A DNA stretch of 64,000 bases from Neobacillus massiliamazoniensis (GCF_001048695.1 NZ_CVRB01000005.1:62001-126000); one strand, 5' to 3'. Counted from the first letter of the stretch, positions 53,346-62,653 are shown. Program-made: numbers and translations. Notes: generated by a model not told the origin, from the letters alone.

Positions 53346-53535
53346 ATGTTATTATATTTTTTTCTTTATACCTTTTTATCGCATAGAAACACAAGGTATA
53401 TATCACTACATAAATAACCCATCCAAGAATACTGCCGCTATGAATAATAATACCATTAGCACGAAGACACGATAAAGTTAAAACTGAAAGAACAACAGAA
53501 ATTAGTGAAGAAATTAATACATTTTTAGAAGTCAT
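53341..53535 (-). CDS. small two-helix membrane protein
   Basis: The 64-residue product has two predicted transmembrane helices (VLISSLISVVLSVLTLSCL and ILGWVIYVVIYTLCFYAI), a positively charged KRYKEK end, and no recognisable family. AAAGG stands very close to the ATG. It could be a genuine small membrane protein or a chance frame. Confidence 0.45.
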   Translation of the reverse strand: MTSKNVLISSLISVVLSVLTLSCLRANGIIIHSGSILGWVIYVVIYTLCFYAIKRYKEKNIITL

Positions 53536-53713
53536 ATCCTTTTGGTTTTTTCCTTATTGCAGTATAATCTACTTAAAAAATGCCTAAATGAGAATAGGTA
53601 CATCTCACTTTTTTGGAGATGCACCTTTTGATGTTGATTTATTAATAAAAAGAATAGCGATACTAGAATATAGGACTTCATGTAGTAAATATTAAGAAGT
53701 CTTTACCAACCAA

Positions 53714-55354
53714 TCATTGAAGCCCCTTTATTAATTTCGTGAGCTCTTTAAACCTAAGATCCAGTTCCTCATATTCTTTATTATTTGGAGTAATAAAGCT
53801 AAGCTTCCCTAAGACTTCTTGTCGTTCTGTTTCAAGCGTTAAACGCAATTCATCATTATCATCTCTTTTTGGTGTTGAGTCCTTCTCATGAAATTGCTTA
53901 TATATGGTATTATTTGAAAAAATGAGCTTAATGTTTGTTGTTCTTTCAAGTAAATAGCGATCGTGTGACACGACCATTAAAGTTCCATTATATTGTTCTA
54001 ATGTTTCTTCAAGTTGTTCACGGGAAGGCAAGTCAAGATGGTTCGTAGGTTCATCTAGGATGAGTACATCTTTTTCTTCTAGAATATATTTCATTAACTT
54101 ACACTTCACACGCTCACCCATGCTCATATTACCAATAGGCTCTGTCCACTGAGAATCCAGGAATCCTAAATGTTTCATTAAATTTCGTACGTGCCCTCTC
54201 TCTACAAATGACTCTTTATCAAATAACTGTTCAGGAGTTTGATAAAGGGGCAAGTCAAATACTTCTTGAGTTAAATAGCCAATATTTGCTGATGGAGAAA
54301 TCCAGATATCACCTTTGGTAACTGTTTCTTTTCCGGCTATCATATTCAAAAAGGTCGTTTTACCACTCCCATTTGGACCTGTAACCGAAACCTTTTCTCC
54401 ATGCTGAATGGTAAAATTAGCACCTTTAAAAAGTTTTTGTCCATCAAATGACTTTTCTAAATTTTTAACTTCTAAGAATCGCTTGCCTACTTTATGATTC
54501 GATTTTAATGTGAAATTCACTTGGTATTCAGCCCTAGGCGCATCAACTTTAATTTTTTCAAGTTCTTTTTCAAGACGCTTTTGTTTTGATTTTACTTGTG
54601 AATCCATTCGTTTAGCTTTAACACGATAGTATTCTTTAGGAAATTCCTGTTTTGTTGATTGTGCATGAGCTGATTTTGACCATGATGTTAGTTGATTCAT
54701 TTGACCTTCAATACGCTCTTTCATCTTTTGTTGTTTCTCATATTCACGTTGCTGTGTAAGTCTTTCCCTTTCACGAAATTTCATATAACTAGTGTAGTTA
54801 CCAATATGACTAATGAGCTTTTGGTTTTCAATTGACCATATTTTCGTGACAACTTTATCTAAGAAATAACGATCATGTGATACGAGAATAATGGTACCTT
54901 TATAACTTTTAATTTGGCTAATTAGGAAGTCCGAACTCTGTTCATCCAAATGATTTGTTGGTTCATCCAACAATAAAATGTCCGTATCTTTGGCTAAACC
55001 TTTTGCTAGGCGGGCTTTTAATCTTTCTCCTCCACTTAATTTCGAGAAGTCACGGATTGGAACATTCCACTTTCTTAATAAAGCTTCTTCTTGAGGTGTT
55101 ACTTCATCAAAAGAATATGTCTCGGTTTCTTGTTCAATCATAGTTATTATAAGTTCATCCTGTAGGTGTTTAATGTGTCCTCCTGTCGGTGGAAAGTCAC
55201 CGTTCAGTAATTGCAACAACGTTGATTTTCCAGCACCGTTTTTACCTATGATCCCGATAATATCCCCTTGTTGTACATTCGTATTTATATTTTCAAAAAT
55301 AATATGATTTTGAATTTCAACCTTTATATTTTGTAACTGCATTAGTTCTAACAT
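53714..55354 (-). CDS. vmlR: ABC-F ribosome-protection protein, VmlR-like
   Basis: The 546-residue protein has two ABC domains and no membrane segment: Walker A GKNGAGKST (about 37-45) and GPNGSGKTT (about 335-343), signature motifs LSGGERLKARLA and MSMGERVKCKLM, both followed by LLLDEPTNHLD and LILDEPTNHLD. The linker and the C-terminal extension with ETERQEVLGKLSFIT match B. subtilis VmlR along the whole length. VmlR binds the ribosomal E site and expels virginiamycin M, lincosamides and pleuromutilins. Its leader has an attenuator with short uORFs, in line with antibiotic-induced expression. Confidence 0.9.
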   Translation of the reverse strand: MLELMQLQNIKVEIQNHIIFENINTNVQQGDIIGIIGKNGAGKSTLLQLLNGDFPPTGGHIKHLQDELIITMIEQETETYSFDEVTPQEEALLRKWNVPIRDFSKLSGGERLKARLAKGLAKDTDILLLDEPTNHLDEQSSDFLISQIKSYKGTIILVSHDRYFLDKVVTKIWSIENQKLISHIGNYTSYMKFRERERLTQQREYEKQQKMKERIEGQMNQLTSWSKSAHAQSTKQEFPKEYYRVKAKRMDSQVKSKQKRLEKELEKIKVDAPRAEYQVNFTLKSNHKVGKRFLEVKNLEKSFDGQKLFKGANFTIQHGEKVSVTGPNGSGKTTFLNMIAGKETVTKGDIWISPSANIGYLTQEVFDLPLYQTPEQLFDKESFVERGHVRNLMKHLGFLDSQWTEPIGNMSMGERVKCKLMKYILEEKDVLILDEPTNHLDLPSREQLEETLEQYNGTLMVVSHDRYLLERTTNIKLIFSNNTIYKQFHEKDSTPKRDDNDELRLTLETERQEVLGKLSFITPNNKEYEELDLRFKELTKLIKGLQ

Positions 55355-55390
55355 AAAGAATCATCCCTTCTTTTTCAGGGAGAATAAAAA

Positions 55391-55590
55391 ATCCTCCCAA
55401 ACAATTTTGGAAGGATTAGTCAAATCGCATTTTTGCCGTACTCAAATAAGCTATTTAGCCTTTCAGCTAGTTAGCATCACAGCTAATTAGTATATAGAAA
55501 AATGGGCAGACTAATCCTAAGTTTTATTATCTGAAATATACTATTTCAAATGTTAAAAATTAGGTTAGTTATCCATTGTCCACCCATCAT
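55391..55590 (-). promoter_or_regulatory. attenuator leader of the vmlR-like gene
   Basis: A terminator (AATCCTTCC/GGGAGGATT followed by TTTTTTATT, 55419-55386) precedes the gene. Its 5' arm GACTAATCC (55421-55413) can instead pair with the upstream GGATTAGTC (55517-55509), a perfect 9-base anti-terminator. Two short frames lie further upstream: MDN-stop (55576-55565) behind GGTGG and a 14-codon frame (55590-55546). Stalling of ribosomes on such a uORF by antibiotic would favour the anti-terminator. Confidence 0.75.
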
Positions 55591-55667
55591 TCCTTTCGTT
55601 TAATATTAAACAAATTTTACCACTTCTAAGTCAAGAATACAAGATTATCTTGCCTCCTGCTAGCCTA

Positions 55668-55775
55668 TTCAACCTGCAAGTTAGTTTAAGCGAAAATCTT
55701 CACAATTTTCAACATAAAATATCCAATTTTATTGAAAACGTTACTCAACAATCTGGCCCGATTGTGGAATAGTAA
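55668..55775. repeat. dispersed intergenic repeat, two modules
   Basis: TCAACCTGCAAGTTAGTTTA and TTCACAATTTTC are followed by GTTACTCAACAATCTGGCCC and GATTGTGGAATA, the same order as at 49170. Confidence 0.7.
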
Positions 55776-55973
55776 GGCTAGCGTTTTTAAATAACTTTTT
55801 TATTTTTTAAACGAAAAAATTTTCTATATAGATTTGGTTAAAAAACTTTGGCTTTGTTAAATAGTATTGTTGTTTTACAGGTATAAATATGGGAACGTCC
55901 GATTTGGACGTTCCCGTTCTTATTCCATTAAAGCCCCCTATAATGAAATAACTGTAAAGCTAATGAAGCTTTT

Positions 55974-56465
55974 TTAAAAGCTGCCTTTCCCTGCCCAAGC
56001 TCCTTGCATTTTACATAGGGATACAATTTGCCCAATATGATATGCGTCGTGCAATGCTAAACTCTTCAGTTCAAGCACTAATGATCTTTCTCCAGGGATC
56101 TGTCTATACAAATCTTCATGTTCTGATTTTGCTAATATTTTTTCAAGTTCACGATGAACATAAAAGTATTCTTGTTTTGTTTCCTTCCAATTTTGAAACG
56201 TCTCAGTTGGTAATCGAAATGTAGATTCATTATCTTCTGCCTGGGGTTCATTTGCTGTTTCACCAAGAAATCGCATCAGAAGTCTCTTTTTATAGAAAAG
56301 TAAATGACAAACTAATTCCCAAATGGAATTCATTTTCCCCTCAACTGGTTTCCAAATTGCCTGTTCAAAAGTAATATCCTCTAGCACTTTTTCAAGTGGT
56401 GGAAACCAGTCTTCTTCATCTAAGCAGCTTGCTCATTGTTGTAACAAAAGTGTCTTTACATCCAT
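55974..56465 (-). pseudogene. DinB-family protein, nonsense mutation
   Basis: From the ATG at 56465 behind GGAGGGAAT, the frame reads MDVKTLLLQQ, then TGA at 56433-56435, then ASCLDEEDWFPPLEKVLEDI and a complete DinB domain (SIWELVCHLLFYKKRLLMRF and LHDAYHIGQIVSLCKMQGAW). Relatives have Trp at the stop, so TGG to TGA is likely. Metal-binding His residues are otherwise kept. Internal starts could only give a shortened protein. Confidence 0.85.
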
Positions 56466-56612
56466 TTTCTATTCCCTCCAATTTAATCCCTTTAATTGAT
56501 AATCCCTTTGGTCAAAATTCATTTGCGGCGTGTTGTAGATAGCTCACTGATTAAGGTGTCATGCCAATTCCTTAAACTTCTTTAATAAATTTATTTTCAA
56601 TTTAAAATTGAT

Positions 56613-57797
56613 TTATTTTAATTTAAGCGGTATTTCCTTTACTCCCCTTACAATCATTCCTGGCCTCCACTCTAGCTGGTCTTTACTGACAGCTAGCTCA
56701 ATGTGTGGGAACCTCTTTATGAAACTGTTAATCGCTATTTCCCCCTCCAGCCTGGCAAGCGGAGCTCCAAGGCAGAGATGTACCCCTTTTCCGAAAGCAA
56801 GATGCGGGCTTTTCTCTTTGGTGATATCAAATATATCGGGATCTTTAAATTGATTAGGATCATGGTTTGCCGAATTTAATGCGAGGACAATTAAATCCCC
56901 TTTACGAATTGATTTTCCTCTAAAATCCATATCCTCATTCGCCCAGCGGGATGTACTGAACTCGACCGGACCATTAAAGCGCAGCGATTCCTCAATGGCA
57001 TTATGAATCAGTTCAGGCTTATTTTTCAACAAATTTAGCTGTTCAGGGTTCTCTAGTAAAGCGAGAATGCTATTGCCGATTAAATTTACGGTCGTTTCAT
57101 GGCCAGCAATGATTAATAGAGTGACAACTCCATACAGCTCACGTTCGTTGAGTTGATCTCCATTTTCATCAGTCATTATCAACTGGCTTATCAGGTCATT
57201 TCCTGGGTTTTGTCGAACTTTTTCAAACCATTGGCTTAGATATTGAATAAATTCGTTTGTATGCTGGAACATTTCTGCTGCATGTTCGCCGTTCGATCCT
57301 TCAATCAGCGAATTTGACCAGACACGGAACTTGTCACGGTCTGTAGAAGGGACCCCTAGAATTTCGCAAATAACGATAATTGGCAGTGGAAAAGCAAAAT
57401 CATCAATCAGATTCATCTTTGTTTTACTCGCTGCCACGTCTAGTAGTTCATTGGCAATTTCCTGTATCCTTCCCCGCATGCCGGCAATCATTTGCGGGGT
57501 GAAAGCCTTCTGCACGAGCCCGCGCAGCCTTTTATGGTCAGGCGGATCAGAAAAAAGCATAGTATGCATAAACACACTCTCTTGCTCCATGCTGTCACCA
57601 TAAAGCTTTGAAAGATCCTTAATAAACCTAGGATCCTTTAAGACTTCTATAGCGTCATCATATCTAGTGATCAACCAGCCATGCTGTCCATCAGGGAACA
57701 ACGTTTTGTAAACTGGTTCAGTTTCTCTTAATCTAGCATAAGCGGGATACGGATTTTGCGTGAATTCAGTGGAAAACAACTTGAATTGGGAATTCAC
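56613..57797 (-). CDS. cytochrome P450 (CYP107-like)
   Basis: The 394-residue protein is a soluble bacterial P450: I-helix AGHETT (231-236), K-helix EESLR (269-273) and heme loop FGKGVHLCLG with ligand Cys342. The N-terminal SDPPDHKRLRGLVQKAFTP segment is typical of the CYP107/CYP109 group, which hydroxylates fatty acids, steroids or macrolides. The start is a GTG at 57797 with GGAG 8 bases upstream. No ferredoxin or reductase gene is adjacent, so it depends on general electron donors. Substrate unknown. Confidence 0.9.
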   Translation of the reverse strand: MNSQFKLFSTEFTQNPYPAYARLRETEPVYKTLFPDGQHGWLITRYDDAIEVLKDPRFIKDLSKLYGDSMEQESVFMHTMLFSDPPDHKRLRGLVQKAFTPQMIAGMRGRIQEIANELLDVAASKTKMNLIDDFAFPLPIIVICEILGVPSTDRDKFRVWSNSLIEGSNGEHAAEMFQHTNEFIQYLSQWFEKVRQNPGNDLISQLIMTDENGDQLNERELYGVVTLLIIAGHETTVNLIGNSILALLENPEQLNLLKNKPELIHNAIEESLRFNGPVEFSTSRWANEDMDFRGKSIRKGDLIVLALNSANHDPNQFKDPDIFDITKEKSPHLAFGKGVHLCLGAPLARLEGEIAINSFIKRFPHIELAVSKDQLEWRPGMIVRGVKEIPLKLK

Positions 57798-58067
57798 CCT
57801 TCATTCTCCTCTCAATGGTACACAAATTATACTAATGGTTTTCTTTTTAAAATATCCTGCCCGGTTAATGGTTAAACAAAAAGCCACTTTTGGCAGCTAT
57901 ACACCAAGTTATTTTATTCGCTTTCCTTCTTCAAAATTCCTATCCGTTAGTGAAATAAGAAAAAGCCGCAAGGAGATTAGAAAAACTTGCAGCCTGTAAT
58001 ATCTAATTTATGAACCTGAGTAAATGAATCCAAATAAAATTATTAACAACAATCCCGAATGGAGGTT

Positions 58068-58253
58068 CTATAGTTGCTGTATCATTAATCTTCTCTTTGC
58101 TTTCTCAGCAGCTTCATATGGTGTACTGCCATGTTCGATAACAGTTTTTTTACCCATACGAGCATAAACCTTAATCCTGTCTCTCATATTATAAACCCTA
58201 AAATAAATTCCATCCTCTTCATATACAATTACAGCTGTCATTGGACTTTTCAT
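58068..58253 (-). CDS. small conserved-looking protein
   Basis: The 61-residue product (MTAVIVYEEDGIYFRVYNMR, HGSTPYEAAEKAKRRLMIQQ) has a beta-strand half and a helix with a T-P-Y-E-A-A motif. Length, codon use and the GAAAGGTTGTG site before the ATG support a real gene. Family unknown; possibly a small DNA- or RNA-related protein, without evidence. Confidence 0.6.
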   Translation of the reverse strand: MKSPMTAVIVYEEDGIYFRVYNMRDRIKVYARMGKKTVIEHGSTPYEAAEKAKRRLMIQQL

Positions 58254-58363
58254 ACATTCACAACCTTTCGGATACTACAGAATAATTCTGCATTTTTATG
58301 AATACTCCTTGTGAATGTTTTGTTACATTTATGCTTTGCAGTCTATCGTAGGGTGATTTCTAT

Positions 58364-58401
58364 AAAAAACAGAGGACCTGCTAAATAGGATCCTCTGTTT
58401 A
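58364..58401. terminator. bidirectional terminator
   Basis: AAACAGAGGAC pairs with GATCCTCTGTTT around CTGCTAAATAG. It lies between the small gene at 58068 (its upstream side) and the end of the GNAT/NTF2 gene, and can end the latter. Confidence 0.75.
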
Positions 58402-58599
58402 ATTGTATTTAATTTTATCTTCTTGAAAACACTTCCATAAATCAAGTATACGAAGTTTTAAAGATGATTTTCGTTTCTCTTACTCGATTGGTTGCTACTG
58501 CTTTATTGGCAGCATGTTTTAAACCTATAAGAACGTGTATTGTCTTGGTTCTTGTTATGGCTGTATAAAAATATCCCGAGAAGAGAGTCTTTTGCATGG

Positions 58600-59580
58600 T
58601 TATTTTTTTCGATACTTTTCCGGAATGGTTAAGCCATTTCTTTCATCATCCCAAGCTATTGAGCTTATCTTCCAACCACAGGGCGTGCGAATGAACTGCA
58701 TTGTTTTCATGCCCATTGTATCAAAAGCTTCGCCAGACATTACACCTATTTTTCGATACAGGCTGAAGCGATGAGCGATATTTCCGAAAATCTCTGTGAT
58801 TTCGTACAATTCTTCTTCCTTGAAATTTATCAAGTTCCCTTCACTTAATAGTTTCTCACGGGGTTCGATAAACTGCTGAAGACTATAAATAATTGGAGCG
58901 CAATCTGTATTTTTAATGATCATTGCCTCTGGAATAAATAATTCGGTGAGGGCGCGTACATTCGGTTTATTTCCATTTATATTAGTAAAAGCATCGAAAA
59001 ATGAGGCAGTTAATCGATCTAGAATCACTTTTGTTTCTGATGATTCCCGCTGTTTTTTGATGTAATTTTTGGTTTTGTCGAATACAAAAAGCTTAAGCTC
59101 TTCGGGAACATTGGCTAGTTGAATCAATCTCTCAAACCGAAAATCTAATTTTTCAAGCAGCCTGGCTGAAGCTTGATTCTCTTGTGCCGTGATTGCCACA
59201 ATGCGACTAAGTCCCAATGTGTCTTTTCCATAGGACATTACTGCGGAAGCTGCTTCATAGGCGTATCCTTTTGACCAATACTTTGGGAGAAAGGCAAATC
59301 CAATATCCACATCTTTCAAGGAATCTCTTTTTACTAGACCGCAAATTCCAATCTGGGCATGATCCTCCTTTCGTTCCACCAAATAAAGGCAGAAACCGAA
59401 TTGTTCATACATGCGAACAGGTCCATTCAAAATATAGGCCCTTGCGTCATCCAGCGTTCGCACACAGCGATCGCCTATAAACTGCAACCAGGAAGGATCG
59501 TTTAAAAGCTCAAGGATAAACGCCGAATCGTTGGTAGTTTGCAGGCGAAGGGTAAGCCGATCTGTTTCGAGAATTTTCAA
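58600..59580 (-). CDS. GNAT acetyltransferase fused to an NTF2-like domain
   Basis: Residues 1-170 are a RimJ/RimL-type GNAT (LETDRLTLRLQTTNDSAFIL, GFAFLPKYWSKGYAYEAASA and the N-Q-A-S motif). Residues about 185-326 resemble an NTF2/SnoaL-like domain (VILDRLTASFFDAFTNINGN, GWKISSIAWDDERNGL). The fused form would acetylate an amine or peptide terminus while the second domain binds a ligand or partner; both points are inferred from fold. A TTG start at 59580 with GGTGA is used. It is a single-gene unit. Confidence 0.82.
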   Translation of the reverse strand: MKILETDRLTLRLQTTNDSAFILELLNDPSWLQFIGDRCVRTLDDARAYILNGPVRMYEQFGFCLYLVERKEDHAQIGICGLVKRDSLKDVDIGFAFLPKYWSKGYAYEAASAVMSYGKDTLGLSRIVAITAQENQASARLLEKLDFRFERLIQLANVPEELKLFVFDKTKNYIKKQRESSETKVILDRLTASFFDAFTNINGNKPNVRALTELFIPEAMIIKNTDCAPIIYSLQQFIEPREKLLSEGNLINFKEEELYEITEIFGNIAHRFSLYRKIGVMSGEAFDTMGMKTMQFIRTPCGWKISSIAWDDERNGLTIPEKYRKK

Positions 59581-59736
59581 TAAAATTCACCATCCCGTAG
59601 TAGTTTTCCTAATTTACTAATTATATCAGATGTTAGATTGAATTTTGAAAATAATCAAATGATCAATTTTGCTGATGTATCTAGTTTTTCACCCACGTTG
59701 ATTCATATATTACTTTTGAAAATGTATCCGTATTAT

Positions 59737-59880
59737 TAGCTCTCTTCTAATTTTTAACTTTTAAATCCAATTTTCTTTAAAGGCATTACTCCACAATATG
59801 TCCCGATTGTTGAATAAAAGCTAATGACGATTGTTCAACTAAACTTTAGTTTAAGTACATTTCTTCACAATCTCTTCTAA
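59737..59880. repeat. dispersed intergenic repeat, long copy
   Basis: The first 78 bases (from ATTAGCTCTCTTCTAATTTT) are about 80% identical to 24487-24563. The core CCACAATATGTCCCGATTGT is followed by TGAATAAAAGC and the AACTAAACTTTAGTTTAAGT module with TTCACAATC. A tandem AACCGTTTG/AAAAAAGTTTGA stretch follows at 59905-59970. No gene from 59581 to 60280. Confidence 0.7.
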
Positions 59881-60022
59881 ATGTGGCTCTTAAAGAAAAT
59901 TGTACCGTTTTGAAAAAAGTCGAACTGTTTAAAACAAAGTTTAACCGTTTGTAAAAAAGTTTGATCAAAAAATAGATTCACCTTTTTCTTTATTTGAGCA
60001 AAAATAAATTATTTCCCAACAT

Positions 60023-60067
60023 AAAAACCCCTGAATTTAACCGATTTTGGCCGAATTCGGGGGTTTT
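60023..60067. terminator. long hairpin terminator
   Basis: AAAACCCCTGAATT pairs with AATTCGGGGGTTTT across a 16-base loop. Confidence 0.7.
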
Positions 60068-60280
60068 GTGTTTGAGTTGCTTTCTGGATTAAATTTAACA
60101 AAGTTTGATTAAAACATTCAAGTTTATGTTAAGTGACAATTAAGTCATTTAAAAACTAAACTAGTTGTATAATAAAAGTAAGAATATTCCTGTAGAACCA
60201 TTTTTTTGCACAAGAACCGTCAATGAAAATGAAAATAACATACTCGAACAAAAACACAAAGGAGAAATGAGGTTATAACG

Positions 60281-60826
60281 ATGAGACAACATCAACCGAA
60301 CCCGGGCGTTCTGGTTCATCCCGATGGCTCGACCGTCACCTGTTTGGAATGGAATACGGACGACCAGGGGGAGTATTTGCTGGTCGAACATAATATCAGC
60401 CGGAATGGTGCGATCAACGGACCGCATTGGCATCCTTCGCTGACGGAGACGTTTACCATAATACAGGGAACCATGCGCTTCAGGGTGGACGGGAAAAACA
60501 TCTGGGCCGGTCCGAGCGAACGTCTGACGGTTACGCCCGGCCAGGTCCATCAGTTTTGGAATGAGAGCGACGGACAGATGATAATGCGACATGAGATACG
60601 CCCTCCTGGCAATCATTGGCAAATGTTCATGCTCATTCACAAGTTAGAAACCGAAGGAAAGCTGAATAAAAAAGGGATCCCTTCGAATCCGTTATGGCTT
60701 GGGCTTGCCTGGAAATCCATGGACGGATATATTGCCGGACTTCCCGTGACCGTTCAAAAGGTCGTTATGGGGGGATTGGCACGAATCGCGAATGCCCTCG
60801 GTTATACTGTAAATGGAAAGTCTTGA
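60281..60826 (+). CDS. cupin-domain protein
   Basis: The 181-residue protein has a cupin_2 fold: ISRNGAINGPHWHPSLTETF gives the H-x-H...E metal ligands of motif 1 (about residues 48-58), and GQVHQFWNESD gives the second His. The last third forms a hydrophobic helical segment (NPLWLGLAWKSMDGYI, VVMGGLARIANAL) that may lie on the membrane. The gene is much richer in GC (codons such as GGC, GCC, ACG) than its AT-rich surroundings, which suggests recent transfer. AAGGAGAAATGAGG lies before the ATG. It stands alone; substrate unknown. Confidence 0.82.
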   Translation: MRQHQPNPGVLVHPDGSTVTCLEWNTDDQGEYLLVEHNISRNGAINGPHWHPSLTETFTIIQGTMRFRVDGKNIWAGPSERLTVTPGQVHQFWNESDGQMIMRHEIRPPGNHWQMFMLIHKLETEGKLNKKGIPSNPLWLGLAWKSMDGYIAGLPVTVQKVVMGGLARIANALGYTVNGKS

Positions 60827-61051
60827 TCTTCACGATAACCGTGGCTGCATTCGCAAATCTACTTATGAAATATCCACTCTTGTCTCCATGCTGGTGCAAG
60901 AGTGGAAAAATTAATAGCTCGCATTACTCATCTTGCTCAAAATAGGGAATCAGTCATCATAGATTAGAAATGAAGTTGAGATGTTTTGAAATTGAGCAAA
61001 AGTTTTAGTCAATATTTTTTATAAAAATCAAATTAGCAATTAGAATAGATG

Positions 61052-61092
61052 CAACCATTTTGATCAATCTTTTTTTAAAATGGTTGTTTTTT
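61052..61092 (+). terminator. intrinsic terminator
   Basis: CAACCATTTT pairs with AAAATGGTTG and is followed by TTTTTT, 225 bases after the cupin gene. Confidence 0.75.
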
Positions 61093-61179
61093 ATTTACCA
61101 CAAAATAAGGCTTCATCCAATATTTTTAATCAAACTCTATTTTATAGCTACACTAAAATATCCATTTATTTTGAAAATG

Positions 61180-61284
61180 AGTTACTCAACAATCTGGCCC
61201 GATTGTTGAAAAAGAGCTAATGATGAATGTTCACCTTCTTACTGGAACTACTTAGTAAATTAAAGCACCCAATTAGTGAAATAA
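61180..61284. repeat. dispersed intergenic repeat
   Basis: GTTACTCAACAATCTGGCCC and GATTGTTGAAAAAGAGC are the best-matched copy of the inverted-repeat core. They are followed by AAAGCACCCAATTAGTG and AAATAAC at the end of the transglutaminase gene. Confidence 0.7.
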
Positions 61285-61896
61285 CTACAAACTGTCTGGT
61301 AAATTATGATTATACATTTCTAACGCATCGGTATGTTCTTCTAAAATAGCAACAGTTTTGGGATGAGGCTTAGCATAAATAACTGGATAATCCTTTTCTT
61401 CAAGTTCTTCATTAATGGAAAAAGCTAATTTTTCCTCTTCAATTGAAAATTGGGCATCAATTCCCTTTTTATTCCCACGACCATCTAGCCTTATCCATTT
61501 ATTAAGTGATTTAAAGAAAATTGCATTTAAAGCGTGAATACAATACCCTTTTTCTGGCGTATCAAACAACATCAGCCTTTGATAACAAAAACCTGTTGGT
61601 ATTCCCTGTGAACGTAGTAACGATGCTAATAGGTGTGATTTTGCATAACAAATTCCCTCTTTATAAGCTAATACTTCTGAAGCATCACAAGTAACTCTTT
61701 TCGATTGAATATCCCAAGAATGAGAAATTTCATCACGAACAAATTCATAAGCTATTTTTACTTTTTCAATCTCTGTTTGAGAAGATTTGAAAAGTTCATC
61801 AGTTTTTGCTTTAATTATTGGATTTGAAAAATTAACTTCTTTCAATTCAAGTAAATAATCATCCAATATTTTTGACTCACAAATTAAATTCATCAT
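61285..61896 (-). CDS. transglutaminase-like superfamily protein
   Basis: The roughly 203-residue protein has the papain-like transglutaminase core: Cys83 in KEGICYAKSHLLASLLR, His121 in CIHALNAIF and Asp138 in RLDGRG, the complete catalytic triad. Cytosolic bacterial members are usually proteases or amidases rather than cross-linking enzymes. The TTG/GTG extension upstream was rejected in favour of the ATG at 61896, which has GGAG in front. No signal peptide. Single-gene unit. Confidence 0.85.
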   Translation of the reverse strand: MMNLICESKILDDYLLELKEVNFSNPIIKAKTDELFKSSQTEIEKVKIAYEFVRDEISHSWDIQSKRVTCDASEVLAYKEGICYAKSHLLASLLRSQGIPTGFCYQRLMLFDTPEKGYCIHALNAIFFKSLNKWIRLDGRGNKKGIDAQFSIEEEKLAFSINEELEEKDYPVIYAKPHPKTVAILEEHTDALEMYNHNLPDSL

Positions 61897-62291
61897 TTCC
61901 ACTCCTGTTCACTTTTGTATAAGTATGTATTTATAGGTATTATCATACAACACAAATGAATGAATTTAATAGGTGTACTTTTAAACTCCTGCTGGTTTAT
62001 CTTTGCCTGGCCTCTTCAGCAAAATCAATTCGTTTAGACACAAATTGAAGAAACCTTTCAACTTTCTTAATCTTATTTTGATTCTCCTAAACAAATAGTG
62101 AGGTTTTAAGTACTTTTGTGATTAAATAGACTACTTTATTTTGAAATAATTTGTTCAATTTAATTAAGTTACCTTTCTACTTTAGATCATTTCATTCACT
62201 AACTTATCATCCATCATATTACTCCGATAAAATAAAAATAGTGCCAACTTCTATTTATTTGAAATCGGCACTTCGTTTATTCGATATACGT
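61897..62291. other. gap without a gene
   Basis: AT-rich sequence; I see no frame with a ribosome site. A weak hairpin GTGCCAACTTC/GAAATCGGCAC at 62241-62272 may end the transcript of the zinc-ribbon gene. Confidence 0.5.
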
Positions 62292-62501
62292 TTAGCGTGA
62301 CGCTTTTGGCGGTTGGCATACGTCACATTTACGTTGGTTATTATTTTTAAATTTCGTAAATGTTTTCTCAAAATTGCTACCACATGCACATTTAAATAGT
62401 AACTTTTGAGAAAAACCGTGGTATTCCGTCGTTAGCAACTTACTTTCCGAATTGTTCTCAACAAATTCTTTAATTTTACCGATTGTCCATCGTTTATTCA
62501 T
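62292..62501 (-). CDS. small zinc-ribbon/treble-clef protein
   Basis: The 69-residue protein has a Cys4 zinc site: CACG (about 38-41) and CDVC (about 58-61), preceded by TIGKIKEFVENNSESKLLTT and YHGFSQKLLFKC. The same unit occurs in phage and homing-endonuclease-associated DNA-binding domains. It should bind DNA or RNA. GGAGTG stands before the ATG. No endonuclease follows; it is a stand-alone domain. Confidence 0.75.
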   Translation of the reverse strand: MNKRWTIGKIKEFVENNSESKLLTTEYHGFSQKLLFKCACGSNFEKTFTKFKNNNQRKCDVCQPPKASR

Positions 62502-62653
62502 TCTCTACACTCCATATTTTATCGCTAGTCGGAGGCTTTTCTTGGCATCCGTTCGATTATGAGCAAAAGTCGTAATTATCCTAAGTTTCTAATTATAACG
62601 TAAGCTGGGACACAATTAAACAGATCGTTATTTTGAATATTTTGCTATCCTTT

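Noticed and set aside
59905..59970. CRISPR-like spacing of AACCGTTTG/AAAAAAGTTTGA units
   Set aside because: Only two or three imperfect, AT-rich units with no constant spacer length and no cas genes; simple repeat drift is more likely.
60161..60640. 159-codon minus-strand frame across the cupin gene
   Set aside because: The GC-rich codons of the cupin gene create long antisense frames; the plus strand has the ribosome site and the cupin motifs.
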